Notes: generated by a model not told the origin, from the letters alone. Shown: positions 45,500 to 58,590, counted from the first letter of the stretch. The stretch: DNA of 64,000 nt from Marasmius tenuissimus (GCA_029532415.1 JAQOTA010000051.1:62001-126000); one strand, 5' to 3'. Translations and numbers: made by a program.

Positions 45500-47200
45500 G
45501 ATCATTTGAGCCCAGTAACCCTGCGGAAAATTCTAATGTGAGAAGTCAGGGTTTTCGGTTGTGGTAGTGGGAAACAATGGGCACAGGCGCTTCGACGGAC
45601 AACTCTCACCTCGACCACCACCGTCATCGTGATCAACTCGGACCATCGCTGCTCACACCTCCTTTCTCTCCACACTCTTCTCGACTTTTCAAGCCCATTC
45701 GCAACGTCTGGAAACTGGGATGAAAACATCGCTCACCACCGGCCGGTACTACGGACTCCCTTCACAGCCAAAATCGACGTGTTTTCCTCCGTGCTTTTCC
45801 ACTTCCACCGCCTGCTATCATGACCTGTGATCACCATACGTCCGGTACTTGCTCAGCAAAAAGCCGTTTTGAATGGATGACCCTCGGCAACAGACGTTCC
45901 ATGGGGAGGAAGACGGAATCAAGGTTAGGATGTTGGACAATGACTGAGATCTGCTCAGCTCGGGTGAGTATCCGGCTAGTATCGTCTGACTGGAACCTTT
46001 CTTTGAACGAAGCCTCCAGTGTTTTGATCCCGATCGAGGCGATGTTTTCATTCCAATCTCCGTGCTATCTGCCATGTCGAACCCTGGCACGACTGAAATC
46101 CCTCCCCATCTTCCTTACCTTGCTCCCATCCTTGCCACTCAGATAGCCGTCGAGTTACTCGCGATAAACGCGTCAATATAACACAAAAAGTTCCGAATAT
46201 ACCACCTACCCCCAACACTCTCCAATATCGCCAGAATAAAATCAAAGACTGACTCACTGGCGAGGACGTCGTATTCGCCAATCTCCCTTGTCGCAAAGTC
46301 TACCAATAATCCGTGGTCGGCAGACTCTACAACCTCCTCGTGCTTCCTCATTGTATGCCCTATCGAAAGAGTTGTGCTCGACGAAGATACTCGCTACCTC
46401 TTTGTATGGCCGCCACAACATGCTGGTCAGTATGTGACTTGGAGTCCGGACATCCTCGGACCAGACTTCACAGATTGTTTTTTCTCCACCACCGTCGGCG
46501 TCTCTCTGTTCACGTCTTTCTTAGTGGTGATAACCAGGGGGGCTGCCGACGGCCAAGGATGTCCACTAGTCACGAATGGCCGACAGGATCCTTCCGAGTT
46601 CGTCTTTCGATTCGATTCAAGTTACTTTTACTGATTGTGATCCTACAGAAAAATGAAAGAGGTAGTGACACAGGAAGGAAAGGAAATTGAGTACGAGGTT
46701 TTCCGGGGGTGGGGTAGCTGGGTTCATTGAGTATGTAGATATGTGTGTATATCTACGTAGGAAAATTAGGGGTATAGACGTCCTAGAGGGCTCGAATGTA
46801 TGCGTAAATCCCGAACCACAGTGATGTTCTCGTCTCTACTGGATGTAGAGCACGATTCCGGTTCTGTGCTCTCGCTTCCACTGGGTTCAGAATCCCCAGC
46901 TGTGATCATGACGGAGCGAGCGAGCGTTGAGCCAGCCTCAAGGCTCGGACATGGGTGAGCGTGGTGTCGTCGTTCGGAGTGTCGGTGAAGATGATACGAT
47001 GAAGAGCGCTCAATCCGCCGAACACTGCTACCCAGAACCTCTCCCCATTTCCGAGCCAAATTCGACCACCGTCCCCATCTCTCCGCTACATCGCCATCGC
47101 TTTCCTTCATTCGATACGTTTCGACGTATGGTCCAAAGTAGAACTCGCGCGGAACGTATAAAGAACATATCGCATTGAGATAGGATGCTGTGAACGGAGC
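45500..47200 (+). other. Decayed block P2, homologous to 32.5-34.2 kb
   Basis: The segment matches P1 in order. Readable pieces include ARVSIRLVSSDWN (about 45960-46000), DVFIPISVLSAMSNPGTTE and EDTRYLFVWPPQHAGQYV (about 46380-46435). These look like former coding sequence of one gene on the plus strand. No family is recognised. Confidence 0.45.
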
Positions 47201-47249
47201 AGAGAGAAGGGAGGAACGATGACGGCGTGTTCAACACGTTGGTGCGGAT

Positions 47250-48080
47250 ATGAACAAGGCCATCAATCCTAGGGGTGGGCTGAACTCTGAAATCGACTTG
47301 TTGGGTCCATTCGATGGCAAGACGATCCTTCGACTTCGAAAAGGCATCCCGCACAGGACAAGCACATCTTCCCCGCTGCTTGCGAGGACAGTCTGGTGGA
47401 GCGACGTGGGGCTTCAATCAATTATTTTGAGGACGATAGGTGGGTCATCCAGGATCTGCCTCATGCGTCAGTCAGAACAGAACACACTAAACATTTTGCA
47501 AACCAAACATACCTTGATCCATTCTCCTTTCAGTGCGTTCTTTGTAGCTCTCCAAAGCGATGGGCCGGTCAGAATGGCGATATCGGATCTGGTACGTGGT
47601 TTAGATATGATAGACACAAACGAACACGAAGCTCACCCAGCATCTGATACAACATCACTCGGCGAGGCGACAGACTAAATTGTAGGATGGGTTGAGCCCA
47701 ACGACACCACAGAGAATTCTAATGCAAAATGTCAGTTACGAAAAGTTCACCGCCGTTACGATGGCTACGCACCTCGTGAGAAACCAGGCCACTGAGATAC
47801 ATCCGACTCCGAAACATCGGGAACCCTCAAGTCGTACTGGATCATCGTCCTGAGCCAGTTCAGAGTCAAGGTGTCGATTTCGTTCCATTTTCATTTGGTT
47901 TGGCCTCATTCGAGCGCCTTTAAGCTTTAAGCCTAGAAGACCGAAGATAGGTCGTGATATTTCTTCCCGGCTCTGGTGACTTGAAAACTATTGAGTGAGA
48001 TCCAAAGCCAAAATAACGCGATACGCACGATATCGTACACCACAGACTTTGTCACAAAGCATCTCTGACCGTCAGGTGTC
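47250..48080 (-). pseudogene. Unidentified gene Y, copy 2
   Basis: The best preserved of the Y copies. One exon-like block (about 47510-47590) reads ILTGPSLWRATKNALKGEW and ends before a GTATG donor. Upstream is a block with LEFSVVSLGSTHPT (about 47690) and GTGAGC donor, and downstream a block with VLASSGEDVLVLCGMPF (about 47335-47400). At least one TGA and one shift are present. Not recognised. Confidence 0.45.
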
Positions 48081-48439
48081 CACTGAAGGCATCTTGATCG
48101 TGATGATGGTGAGTTGAGAATGCTTGGGATGTTTATACACGAGTAAAAAGGCGGTGAAAGGTTTGCGGTCAACGGAGAGGTCGTTATATGGATGGTTGGT
48201 GGCTGGTTGGCGATGTATACGAGTCATGGTGTGAGGTGAACATGGTGGTTGCGGTCGAGACTCGAGACGTTGTCAACCTCACAGTCGGAAGTAACGTGAT
48301 CCAAATTTGCAAGCGGTTCTTCCAGGCGTCGACGGGCTTGATTTTCCCTGTCTGTCGAGACCCAATCAGAGTCTCAAGCTCACAGTCCAGGGCATCCTCG
48401 CGCACGACACCTCAAGGAAGACTGGTTCATGAATATGGC

Positions 48440-49294
48440 CGCCAGACATATCAGATTTTTTCCAAATTTTTTCACAGGAAATGTGTCTATCCGCCACATC
48501 CACCACGCTCTACCAGTACCTCCGCACACCAAAAGCCTCACTGCATCCCTCACCAAACTATCTCGAATCTCCAATACTCTGAAATCCCGAAGCTCATGGA
48601 TTTGATATCCTGGTCGTAACTCTCTGCACGGGATCCTCATCGTCTCATGGGAAATAACGGTAAACGTGATCGTTCTCGAGCTCGAGGTAACACCCACATC
48701 TCACAAACGGTGTTACCAGTCGGATTCACGCCTAATACTCCTCCACGGCTCCTAGCTATGCTACTGGCACACCAAAAGGCCATCTCCTCTCGCAAACCGC
48801 CCTCACACCCTTCTCTACCTGACTCTATCGCGTCGGACGCCTCGGCCCTTCCTACATCATTAAATCCTCCTCAATACCTCTCATCATCATTCTCATTCAC
48901 GACGATTGCCTATACCCTCACCATCCTCGACGCCTTTGAACTCTCCGCCAACAATTTCGCAGAACTCGATGGAATTCTAACAAGCCTTATCAATACCTCA
49001 AACTCGCCGACCACCGAAACCCCTATCACAGCACTTTCTGCCAGCCTCAGCGCTGTTTGCCGCACGAACAAAGCACTGCGATCACCAGACTCGTCAGCTT
49101 TTCCACTACATCCCTTCATCGTTGGGTCCTACGCTGCCTCAACCTCAACCCAACTCCACCTCTCCACAACCCATTGTCAACAACTTAGCGGAAAAGCCCG
49201 CCCCTCAACCTACGTTTTACATGGATCCGTTCGCTCCGTGCTCAATGTCCCGTTCTTCGATTCAAACCAAATTACTTCTGCCTCAAATGTATGA
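48440..49294 (+). pseudogene. Unidentified gene Z, copy 2 (longest)
   Basis: An open frame of 215 codons spans 48647-49294 and contains TLTILDAFELSANNFAELDG and ALSASLSAVCRTNKALRSPD, which suggests helical structure. Upstream, about 48435-48600, another frame reads RHIRFFPNFFTGNVSIRHI. The start of that stretch reappears at the right end of the window (63.98 kb). The final 100 bases overlap sequence before the aldo/keto reductase start. It may still be partly coding; no function is assigned. Confidence 0.4.
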
Positions 49295-49346
49295 AAGGGA
49301 CAGACTTTGAGCATTCTCGTTCCCCATCTGCAATATCTCAATCACC

Positions 49347-49880
49347 ATGTCGTAACCGGTCGAATACCGCCGTTTGGGAGCACCAGGACCCTAGATTTTC
49401 GTTCCGTTATGAGTACTCTGCTCAGTGGATGATTCGTGGAACCTATACTGACTAGTCCCGTCTTCGCAGCTGGGACCAATGTTGGTGAGCTTCGGTTTAC
49501 CCGATTCCCGAGTGGACGTGGGTCTTCGAAAAACAGAGGGGTAACTGCTTAGTATATGCTGATCGCCCCACGCAATTAATGAGTGAAGAACAATTTCTCG
49601 AGATCTCGAAGGCGGCTTGGGATCGTGGAATCAACACCGTCGATACAGGAGTCGGAACGCATTATTTGCGTTGAAGGTGAGTAGTTGCTCGGAATGTGTA
49701 GTATGTACAGGATCACTCATCATCGACCAACGATTCAATACAGCTGCCCCAACACCAAATTATTATCGCCTCGAGATACTATGGGCTCGTTTGGCATCAG
49801 GGCTCCCGCTGACCCAAGTTTGTACGACCAGCCTAAGGCAATACATCGACCCACAGAGCTGGAACAAAACGCCGCCGGGT
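49347..49880 (+). pseudogene. Aldo/keto reductase 5' part, plus strand, copy 2
   Basis: Starts with ATGTCG then a TAA, and continues PVEYRRLGAPGP, the family N-terminus, followed by a TAG. Blocks that match 39000-39480 follow (AGTNV region near 49470; the GSWNQHRRYRS region near 49617). The catalytic middle and the C-terminus are absent. It lies just left of the 3' flank of DUF6535-type copy D, the same position as copy 1. Confidence 0.7.
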
Positions 49881-50135
49881 ACATTTCTATTTTACAGTAT
49901 TTTACCTACTTGAGTTGTGCAATATAGCGGAGTCGGTTGATTTATCGTCTTTCATCCTCCATCCTTCGTCGACTCGAGCTCTCTCGAGCAACTTCTGAGA
50001 CTCAGTCGGGGTCTCACACACGCCCATCTATAGCAAAAAACCAGTCCTTGAAATCGTGCTGTACGTTTCAAGCAACATTTCGAATGGAATAGATACAGTA
50101 ACATACAAGGTAAACAATGCAAATTCGAGTCTCAA

Positions 50136-53100
50136 CTACACGTTCTTGTCGGCGTCCGGACCTCCCACTGCCGCCCCCTGCACAGGGCCACTTGCACTAC
50201 CACTTGCAGGATTCGCGGTTGCTACCAGTTGCATTGGATTAATATTTCCCTGTTCTGCGTCCTCAACAAGTGCGTCTCGTTCATCAACTTCTCTGGGCCT
50301 AGGCTGCGGGGATGGCTTCAAACCGGAGCGGCCCTCCATCTGCTCGTCGGGGTCTACCTCTCCAGTATCTGTAACGTCTCTCGAGCTACCACTGGAGTCC
50401 TCTGCCTGTGCTTCGGCCTCGGCTTCCTGTTGCGGTGGACGTTCACGAGGACTAGGGGGACGGATACCTTCGTAAAGTATGTTTTTGAAGTGATCTGGTG
50501 GCAGCTCTGGACGAGCCGCTCTAACCCGCTCTATAGCATCTCGCCAACCGGTTCGATCACGAGAAAAAAGGTAGTCGTAAGTTTCCCGTTCCTCCGCCAA
50601 GCGATTATTCACGAAGGTTATCAGCTCCAGCCCTGTTGAAGACATCACAAGCGGCGAGATCTTTGATTCGCCAGGGCAGTGGGACGATTCGGCATCAGAT
50701 TGGGGGCACCAGAAAAAGTGTACTAAGCTCCTGATCGCTCATGAGCGATTATGGCGCTTATGAGCGGTCAGGAGCAAGTGGGCTGCATATGAGCGCTCAT
50801 AAGCAGCCGGGCTATGCATGAGCGCTCATGAGCAGCCGCGAGACTCGGGCCGGTCCCTGAGCGCTCACAAGCGGTCCACAACAAAATACTCTGAGCTTGA
50901 CACAATCACATCGGAGTTGTGCGATTCTTGGACCTTGGGTAAGTCTTACACTGACGCCAGTAACGCCCGGCACTCAAATTTCTGCTGGGCGTTAGACGAA
51001 ATGGACATCGCGTGAGCAATATCAGGCCACGCGGACTGCATAGCCACCTTTATCCGGCTTCTGAAACGCAACCACCACTGGCTTCTGAACGAAATTTTTT
51101 TTTCGGCAATCCAACCAAACCTCCTCCACCTTTTTAACGTCTTCGCCCCACCCCAGACTCCAGAGCTCCTACAGACACCCAAGAATTGCGATCACCCGAA
51201 GCTCCGTTGTCGCTCACAACTCAACATTTTCCCCGGCACCCGTCATCTCCCTTCACGCGACTCTAACAGTGCTGAGCCTCTTTGACAACGGAGCTTACGG
51301 CGACCAGGTTGGGGAAGTTTACACTAGGGGACATCAGCCCGCCAATCACGCGTGGAACCATGTTGATTTGACACAGCAGACTTGGGAGATCAGCGTGCGT
51401 AGACTTGACCTCATGCTTTTTGAACACTTGGAGCTGATGGAATCTTGTAGTCCATGATTTGTTTTGGAAGGTTGAAAGTACATGCACGTACTTTGAACTC
51501 TCGGAACACGCAACTTGTTGTCAGGTCCACACAACAAAAAAATTATGCCGCTCGCGGCTCAGCTCTCGAGTCTAGAAGACATGGTTCATTAGGGTCTAGA
51601 GGGGTTGAGTTGACATGAGGATGTGCTAGTACGTGTCTTTCAGCTCTCCTCTGACTGTTTAGCTGACTTTTTTTTTTTGCCAGGACCACCCAGAAATTGG
51701 AGTTGAGCACAGCACAAACCGGATGTTGGGACGTGCACCTCGACAGAACGTGACATCAATGGAGGTCCGTGCATCGACGTCATGATGAGGCTGGCTGGCT
51801 GAGATTACTTATTTTGGTTAGAGATGCGGCGCACGGACCACCTTCAACGTCCATATATACCTGGCAGTTTCGCCAATCCCCTCCATCCCCCATCTCCCCC
51901 CTCTACTCCCATCTCGTCCCTCTACTCCCATTGCGTCCATCTACTCCCATCTCGTCCCGTCTCATCACTGGCCCACTAGTGTTCTCACTTGCCCTCGGAA
52001 GGATACACGGGTATCAAAGGTATGTTTTAGTTTGCGACTTCTCATTCTGAAAGACATCGCTGATCATGATAAACCCACTCATCCAGGGCTGCATGATAAG
52101 AAGACCTTACGGCGGCCATCAACTGAGTGTGGTGAGGGTGTCGATGACGAACCTGAGTGTAGACCAGTAACCAATATAATATATGTATTCTTGTATCCTA
52201 ACTACATCTTGTATACCAGCTATAGTAGAAATTTGTGTCTGAATTAATATTTTTTTTTACTCCTTCCTGACATGCTCATGTGCAAACATGAGAACAGCGT
52301 AGTTCATGTGAGCTCAAGAAAACCGTTTTGTTCACGAGCACTGTGAGCCTTGCAGTGCTCACGAGCGCTCGTGAAAAAAAAGGTGTCCCGTATGCGCTTG
52401 TGAGTAGCCCCGAGGCTCACAGCGCTCATGACCGCTCACGAGCGATTTTGGCGCTCATGAGCGGTCAGAAACAGCTGACATTTGTTCTGGTGGGTACTTG
52501 TTGATATGCTTCGATAGAATTTTAACGAGTTTCCGCTTGTGCCAGACCTCTGCACCACCCCAATCTCTACTGAGTGAACCCAGATATCCAAAGTCAATCT
52601 CGGGATCTGTGGGAGATAGACTATTCAATGTCTTTCTGAGCTTTGAAAGTGGGAGAGAGAAATGGCCGGGGATAACTCTGAAGTAGTCTTCGGGAAGTTT
52701 GTGCACGCGTCGTACGATATCCAACGCCTCCATCCAATTGTATTCATCGCGAAGAGATATATGATTGTGGATGGCCCTGTCAAGGATAGTGCTATGCATA
52801 TTAGATAGAAACGCACGGCCAGCAGCTGATTTGACAAGCGGGGAAGTGGTGGTTACTGTGGGTATATGGAGAGCAGAGTCCAGTGAAGACGCGATAATAT
52901 GCTGAGGCAAATCCTTCATCAAAGTCACCCAATAGCATTTCGGGTCAGCTGAGCTCTGTACTATCTCTGCGTATAGACCCCAGAAGTAATCATGATTATC
53001 TGGATCTGTTATGACAGGGATAGGGAAGGGAGGTGTAGAATCTCGACCACTTTCATTCTCGCCATTCATTGACACATGGGTCCAATGGAGAAGGCACTTC

Positions 53101-55235
53101 AGATGTCCCGTTTGCCTTTCGTCGGCAAGAAAATCCCTCTTTTCACCCGTCAGATGATATTCAATACCTCTCCGAGAAAGATTGGGATTAAGTGCTGCCT
53201 CAATGTCACTAACAGTCCACTTCCTCCCCGGGAGAAAGAACCATTGATCAAGGACGGCGGGCATAACAAGATGCAGGGGAAAAGTCGACAGGATATTTCG
53301 GAGATGAGGGATCATGTGTGGGCTGTCTCGCAGCTCTGCAACGAGCCAGCGGAATGCCTCGAGTTCATAAAAAGGAGGGGCAAGGTCAATGCTTGAACGT
53401 TGGAGGAGTTCAAGATCGACAGATGACCAGTCTGAGAGACTATTTATTATTTCTCTGAAGGTCGACATTGAGTTGTCAAAATTTTCATAGGCAGAATCGG
53501 TAATCCAATCTATATCATCAAGAAACGATGCCACACGGCGCAGGGGACCGAGGATGAGAGAGATAAATCTCAAGACTTGGAACGCAGCCCATGCCTGGGG
53601 TGATTTGTAAGGACATATGTATTCCATGGGAGGTAGTTTTGTAATGAAATCAGCAGGCGAAAGTCGATGAATATAATATTCAGTACGAGTTCGCATCTGC
53701 CTGAGCTCCCATGTAACTTGTCGTGCCTGTCGAATGACATCAACAGTGGGGATGATCGTGGTTCCAAAGTAGAAGAGGGCAGCAAATGCAACAACAGCCG
53801 TCGAAATCTTGAATATGACTGGCTGTCGCGTCCGCAACAGCTCCAGCAGCCCAGCAAGGAAGAGGAAGAGTGCGAATTCGAGTAGCATTGGGAGGGAAGC
53901 GAGAATCGTTTGGACATGCCACTTTTCCAAGCTCTGATTTCGAAGCCAACGGAGCGCAAGTGCTTCAGAAGGTGTGCGTGTGTGGGTATGCCGGCGATGC
54001 TCTCGGAGCCACTGTTTACAGAGAAGAGCAAACAGGGCGTCGACGAGAGCGAGGATGAGGCTCAGGAACCACAGCACGTTGATTCGAACCACGGAAGACG
54101 ATACTTCGAACTTGTCAGGCTCAGGTATTGAGCTGCCGTTCAACTGCTGAGATATCTGCTTCAGCAGTGTGACGGTGGTGTCCTCCGGTGCTTCTTGGAG
54201 CCATTGATACGATTCGATAGTGAAGGCGGTGACGACTGCAGAGAAAAGACCGGCCTAATATCCAAGATAAGGCATCAGTCTTCCAAAGATTCCAGGGATT
54301 CCGGGAAACCAGGCACGTACAAAGACCAATAATGTGTCAATATCCTCCTTCCATCCTCCAACGAGTCCTTCATCCAGCGAGGTAACCTCTGTCATGACAA
54401 CGTCCCAAGATTTCTCAAGTGTAGGTTGTTTAGGATCCTAGATGTGGATGAGTATTCGAACAAAGCCATTGGTAGGATGCTCACCGATTCCCCGTTAGCT
54501 GCTCCTTTATTTCCTGTGGGTTTGTCGGTCTTCATACTGTCGGGCGGGTTTTGCCCTTCCGTCCCCGTATCCTGAGGGGTGAATGAGCGAACTGTACGAC
54601 CGATCGGACATTGGCAAAGCCTTACCGTCCCGAATTCATCCTTGCCCTCATCCTTGTCCGTAGCCTGAGGCAAGACTTCCTCGGCACTTGTAGAAGCCTG
54701 AGTGAAAACCCGATGCATGAGGCCCCATCCACGCTGATGCAAATAAAGTCCATCTTGGCAACTCACCGACTCGGATGGCGCCGTGTTTGTGTCTTGCACC
54801 TCCGTATCATCTAATGGTTTCGTTCCAAGTCCGACCTGAACCAAAGTTAGGCAATCATTTAACGTCAATAAGTAACACGAATGTGTCACTCACCTGTACA
54901 GATTTCTCCTCCCACTGAGGCTCATTTGTCGATTCGCCTGCAATCTCCTTTGATGCGGGACCCGTAGACTGCGTAACAGAATATTGAACTACTCAGTGTA
55001 TGATACGTCGATGCAAGAATTGGTAGCCCACCAGAGCGAGATTTTCCAGCGATGACTGAAATTCGTCGGATGTTGGAGGCTGCGAGTGCTGTAAAACAGC
55101 ACAGAGGACGTAAGGTTAATTGAGACAGAGCTCCAGAAAGTACTTTCAACGTTAAAAACCCACCTGAGTTTGCGAGGGAGTCGATTTTCTTGAGCTACGA
55201 GTCCTTTTCCTGGCAGGCAGGGTGTCTGAGGACAT
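50136..55235 (-). pseudogene. DUF6535-type gene, copy D, split by a transposon
   Basis: Exon 1 starts at 55235 with MSSDTLPARKRTRSS and a GTGGGT donor, as in copy C. The short exons and the main exon (from 54254) follow the family plan: four hydrophobic segments, the KQWLREHRRHTHTRTPSEAL signature and CPYKSPQAW. The frame breaks at 52492, where the CACTA-like element begins, and ends after about a dozen element-encoded codons at 52455. The C-terminal 170 codons (50648-50136) continue on the other side with ISPLVM-type sequence, FVNNRLAEERETY and the end GGPDADKNV. Apart from the insertion no other break was found in the main exon, so the insertion may be fairly young. Confidence 0.85.
50707..52492. 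mobile_element. 1786-base non-autonomous CACTA-like DNA transposon
   Basis: The ends read CACCAGAA and TTCTGGTG, a perfect short inverted repeat that extends imperfectly inward. The flanks are compatible with a 2-base GG duplication (GG at 52493-52494; copies B and C show the uninterrupted site). Both subterminal regions are packed with palindromic units of the type GCGCTCATGAGCG, at least five on the left (50730-50870) and four on the right (52340-52465). CACTA (EnSpm) elements have CAC-starting ends, 2-3 base duplications and such subterminal repeats. No transposase is encoded. A small minisatellite of CTACTCCCATCTCGTCC units lies at about 51900-51965. Confidence 0.82.
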
Positions 55236-55580
55236 GGTACGAGAGAGCTCCTGGTCGCAACGTGCATCCGGCGTGCCTAGCTCAACTAAGAAAGAACCAA
55301 ACTTGAAACAATCTAGCTGCCAGCAAGTGACCGGCCCGCCCATAAATATACCCGTGGTAGCATTCTGAGCGTCGACTCCGGCCCCTGACCTTCACAGTGA
55401 CTTGCGATTTAGCCCAGGACTCTAGGGCTCTCACATACGTACTCCTGGCTAGAAACCGAGCTCGTGAAGTACGTTCCAAGCAAAATTACAAATAAAATAG
55501 ATACAGCAACTGTGAGTATACAGTGAACAATGTGCACGCTCGTAAAAAGCCCAAGTCGGACAGCAAATTTCAAGTCTCGA

Positions 55581-58500
55581 CTACACATTTTTGTCGGCGT
55601 CCGGACCTCCTACCATTGTCCCCCGTACAGGGCTACTTGCACTACCACCCGCAGGAATCCTGGTTGCTACCGGTTGTTTTGGAATACTCCCCTGCTCTGC
55701 GTTCTCAACAAGTGGGCCTTGTTCATCGGTCTCCCCTGGCTTAGGCTGCAGGGATGGTTTTGAATCGGAGCGGCCCCCCATTTGCCCGTCACGGTCTACT
55801 CCTCCAGCATCTGTAACGTTTCTCGGGGTACCACTAGAGTCCTCTGCCCGTGCTTCGACTCCGGCTTCCTGTTGCAGTAAACGTTCACCAGAAGCACCGG
55901 CAGGGAGATCCGGATCGATACCTCTCTGGACTATACGCTTAAAGTGATCCGACGGTAGCTCCGAATGAGCCGCCTTAACCCGCTCTACAGCATCCCTCCA
56001 ACGCCTTCGACCATCAACCTCAAGCCCGTGCCAATTCGTCCATTCCCTGGGCTCCGCCAAGCTATTATTCACAAACGTGATCAGCTCCAGCCCTGCTGGA
56101 GACATCACGAGCGGCGAGATTCTTGATTCGTCGGACGGATTGGATTGGGATTGGGGGTAGTCGTTGATATGCCCTGATAGAGTTTTAACAAGCTCGTTCT
56201 GGAGCATGTCCGATGCAGTGTCCCAACCTCGAATGAATGAACCTAGGTAACCAAAGTCGGTCTCGGGATCTATGGCTGTGGGAGATAGACTCAGGCTTTC
56301 CAACGTTTTCCTGAACTTTGAAACCGAGAGAGAGAACTGCCCGGGGATAACACTGAAATGACCTTCGGGAAGTCCGTGCACGCGTCGTACGATATCCATT
56401 GCCTCGGTCCAATTCGTGCTCCCCTCCACTGCGAGAATGTTGTTGATGATTGGGTCGGCACTTGAGCTTAGGCTTCTAAGAATGGCGCTGTGTATCTTGT
56501 ACAGAAATTCACAACCAGCGGGTGACTTGACGAACGAGGAAGTGGTGGTTGCTGTGGGTAGGTGGAGAGCGTAGTCTGGTGAAGACGCGATGATGTGCGG
56601 AGCTAAATCTGGCACCAATGTCATCCAATAGTGGTCCGAAGCAGCTGGGACCTGTACGATCTCTAGGTATATGTCCCAAAGGCGACCACGTGAATAATTG
56701 TCTGGGTTTGCATCAGTGCTTTCGAAAGGGGTGGAGAAGGGAGGTGGAGAGTCTCGACTGCTTTGATTCCCGCCGTTCATTGACACGTTGGTCCAATGGA
56801 GAAGGCGCCTGAATTGGTCCGTGTTTCCTTCCTCGCGAAGGTATTGATACTTTGCATGCGTCAGATGATACTCGACACCTTCATCAGAAAAATTAGGTCC
56901 GAGGGCTGCCTCGACGTCACCAATGGCCCAGTTTCTTCCAGGGAGGAAGAACCATTGGTCAAAGACAGCGGGCATGACGAGGTGTAGGGGAATCGTCGAC
57001 AGGACATTCCGAAGATGGGGAACCATGTGTGGGCTGTCTCGGAGTTCTGAAACGAGCGAACGAAACGCATCGAGTTCATAAAAAGGAGGAGCGAGGTGAA
57101 CGTTTGAGCGTTGGAGAAGTTTAAGATCGACGGACGACCAATCTAGTAGATTGCTTGTTTCGCCAAAGGCCAACGCTGAGTTTTCGAGATTGAGATAAAC
57201 AGAACTGGTAATCCAGTTTCTATCCACGAGAAACGACGCCACACGCACCAGGGGCCTGAGGATGTGAGAGATAAGCCTCAAGATTTTGAGCGTAACCCGT
57301 GCCTGGGGCGATTTGTAAGGACAGACGTATTCCATGGGAGGTAGTGTCATGATGTATTCAGCAGGTCTCCCAGCTTTATAGTACAATCGTTCATCCCTAA
57401 ACTCCCGTTTGATTTGTAGTGCCTGTCGAATGATATCGACAGTGGGGATGATTGTAGTTCCGAGGTAGAAGAGGGCGGCGAATGCAACAACAGCCATCGC
57501 GAGTGCGAACGGAAGTGGGTGTCGCGTTCGCAAGAGCTCCAGTAGCCCGGCGAGGAAGAGAAAGAGGGCGATTTCGAGTAGGATTGGAAGGGAGGCGAGG
57601 ATTGCGGGAACATTCCACTTTTCTAGGCCCTGGTTTCGGAGCCATCGAAGCGCGAGTGCTTCGGATGGTGTGCGTGTGCGGGTATGTCGGCGATGCTCCC
57701 GAAGCCATTGTTTGCACAGAAGAGCAAACAGGGCATCGACGAGAGAGATGATGAGGCTCAGGAACCACAGCACGTTGACTGCGACAACGGACGACGACGC
57801 GACGAACTCGTCGGGCGCGGGCACTGAGGTGTTGTTCAACTGCTGGGAGATCTGCCTCAACAGTGCGACGGTGGTGTCTTCCGGTTCTTCCTGAAGCCAT
57901 TTGTACGATTCAACGGTGAACGCGGTGACGACCGCAGAAAATAGACCAGCCTGATGTGCAAGAGAAGGGTTCAGTTTCCCGAAGATTTCAGAAACACGGT
58001 GAGGTACGTACGAAAACCAGCAAGGTGTCAATATCATCCTTCCATCCTCCAACAAGTCCATCATCCAGCGAATTAACCTCCGTCATGATGACCTCCCAAG
58101 ATTTTTCAAGTGTGGGTTTTATGGGATCCTAGATGCGAATGAGCATTTGAATGAAGCCATTGGTAGGACACTCACTGATAACCCCCCAGCTACATTTTCA
58201 TTTCCGGTGCGGTTATTGGTCTTTGTATCCTGAGAAATAGATGGGCGGTATGTCCAATCGAACATTGGCAAATCCTTACCATGTTCGATTTATCCTCGCC
58301 CTTGTCCTTGGCCGCGGCGTGAGGCAAGACTTTCTTGTCACTATCGGGGTTCTGAGTGGAAAAGCGAATGCATGAGACCTGATTCGCGTTGATGCAGATG
58401 ATTGGTATTGCGGAAGCTCACCAATGGCGCCCCGTTTGTGTCTTGCACATCCATATCAAGCAACGACCTCGTTCCAAGTCCGACCAAAGGTAGTAGGGAG

Positions 58501-58590
58501 GTTAGTTGACATCGACCATTAACACGAGTGTATCGCTCACCTGTTCAGGTTTCTCCTCCCGCTGAGAGTACGAGGGAGCTCCTGGTCGCG
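55581..58590 (-). pseudogene. DUF6535-type gene, copy E, 5' exons lost
   Basis: The main exon (from about 57951 to the stop at 55581) is open and has four hydrophobic segments, KQWLREHRRHTRTRTPSEAL, PPMEYVCPYKSPQA and the end GGPDADKNV. Exon 7 (58017-58130) reads SWEVIMTEVNSLDDGLVGGW. Exons 5 and 6 are recognisable, but the acceptor before exon 4 has lost its AG (about 58480-58490). Exon 3 is joined directly to sequence that in copies C and D lies upstream of exon 1 (CGAGGGAGCTCCTGGTCGC at about 58570-58590). Exons 1 and 2, with the usual start codon, are therefore deleted. A downstream start could still give a protein, but the normal N-terminus is gone. Confidence 0.75.

Noticed and set aside
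52455..52500. Apparent C-terminus of DUF6535-type copy D ending in a novel short peptide
   Set aside because: Those codons come from the end of the CACTA-like element; the true C-terminus lies beyond it at 50136-50648.
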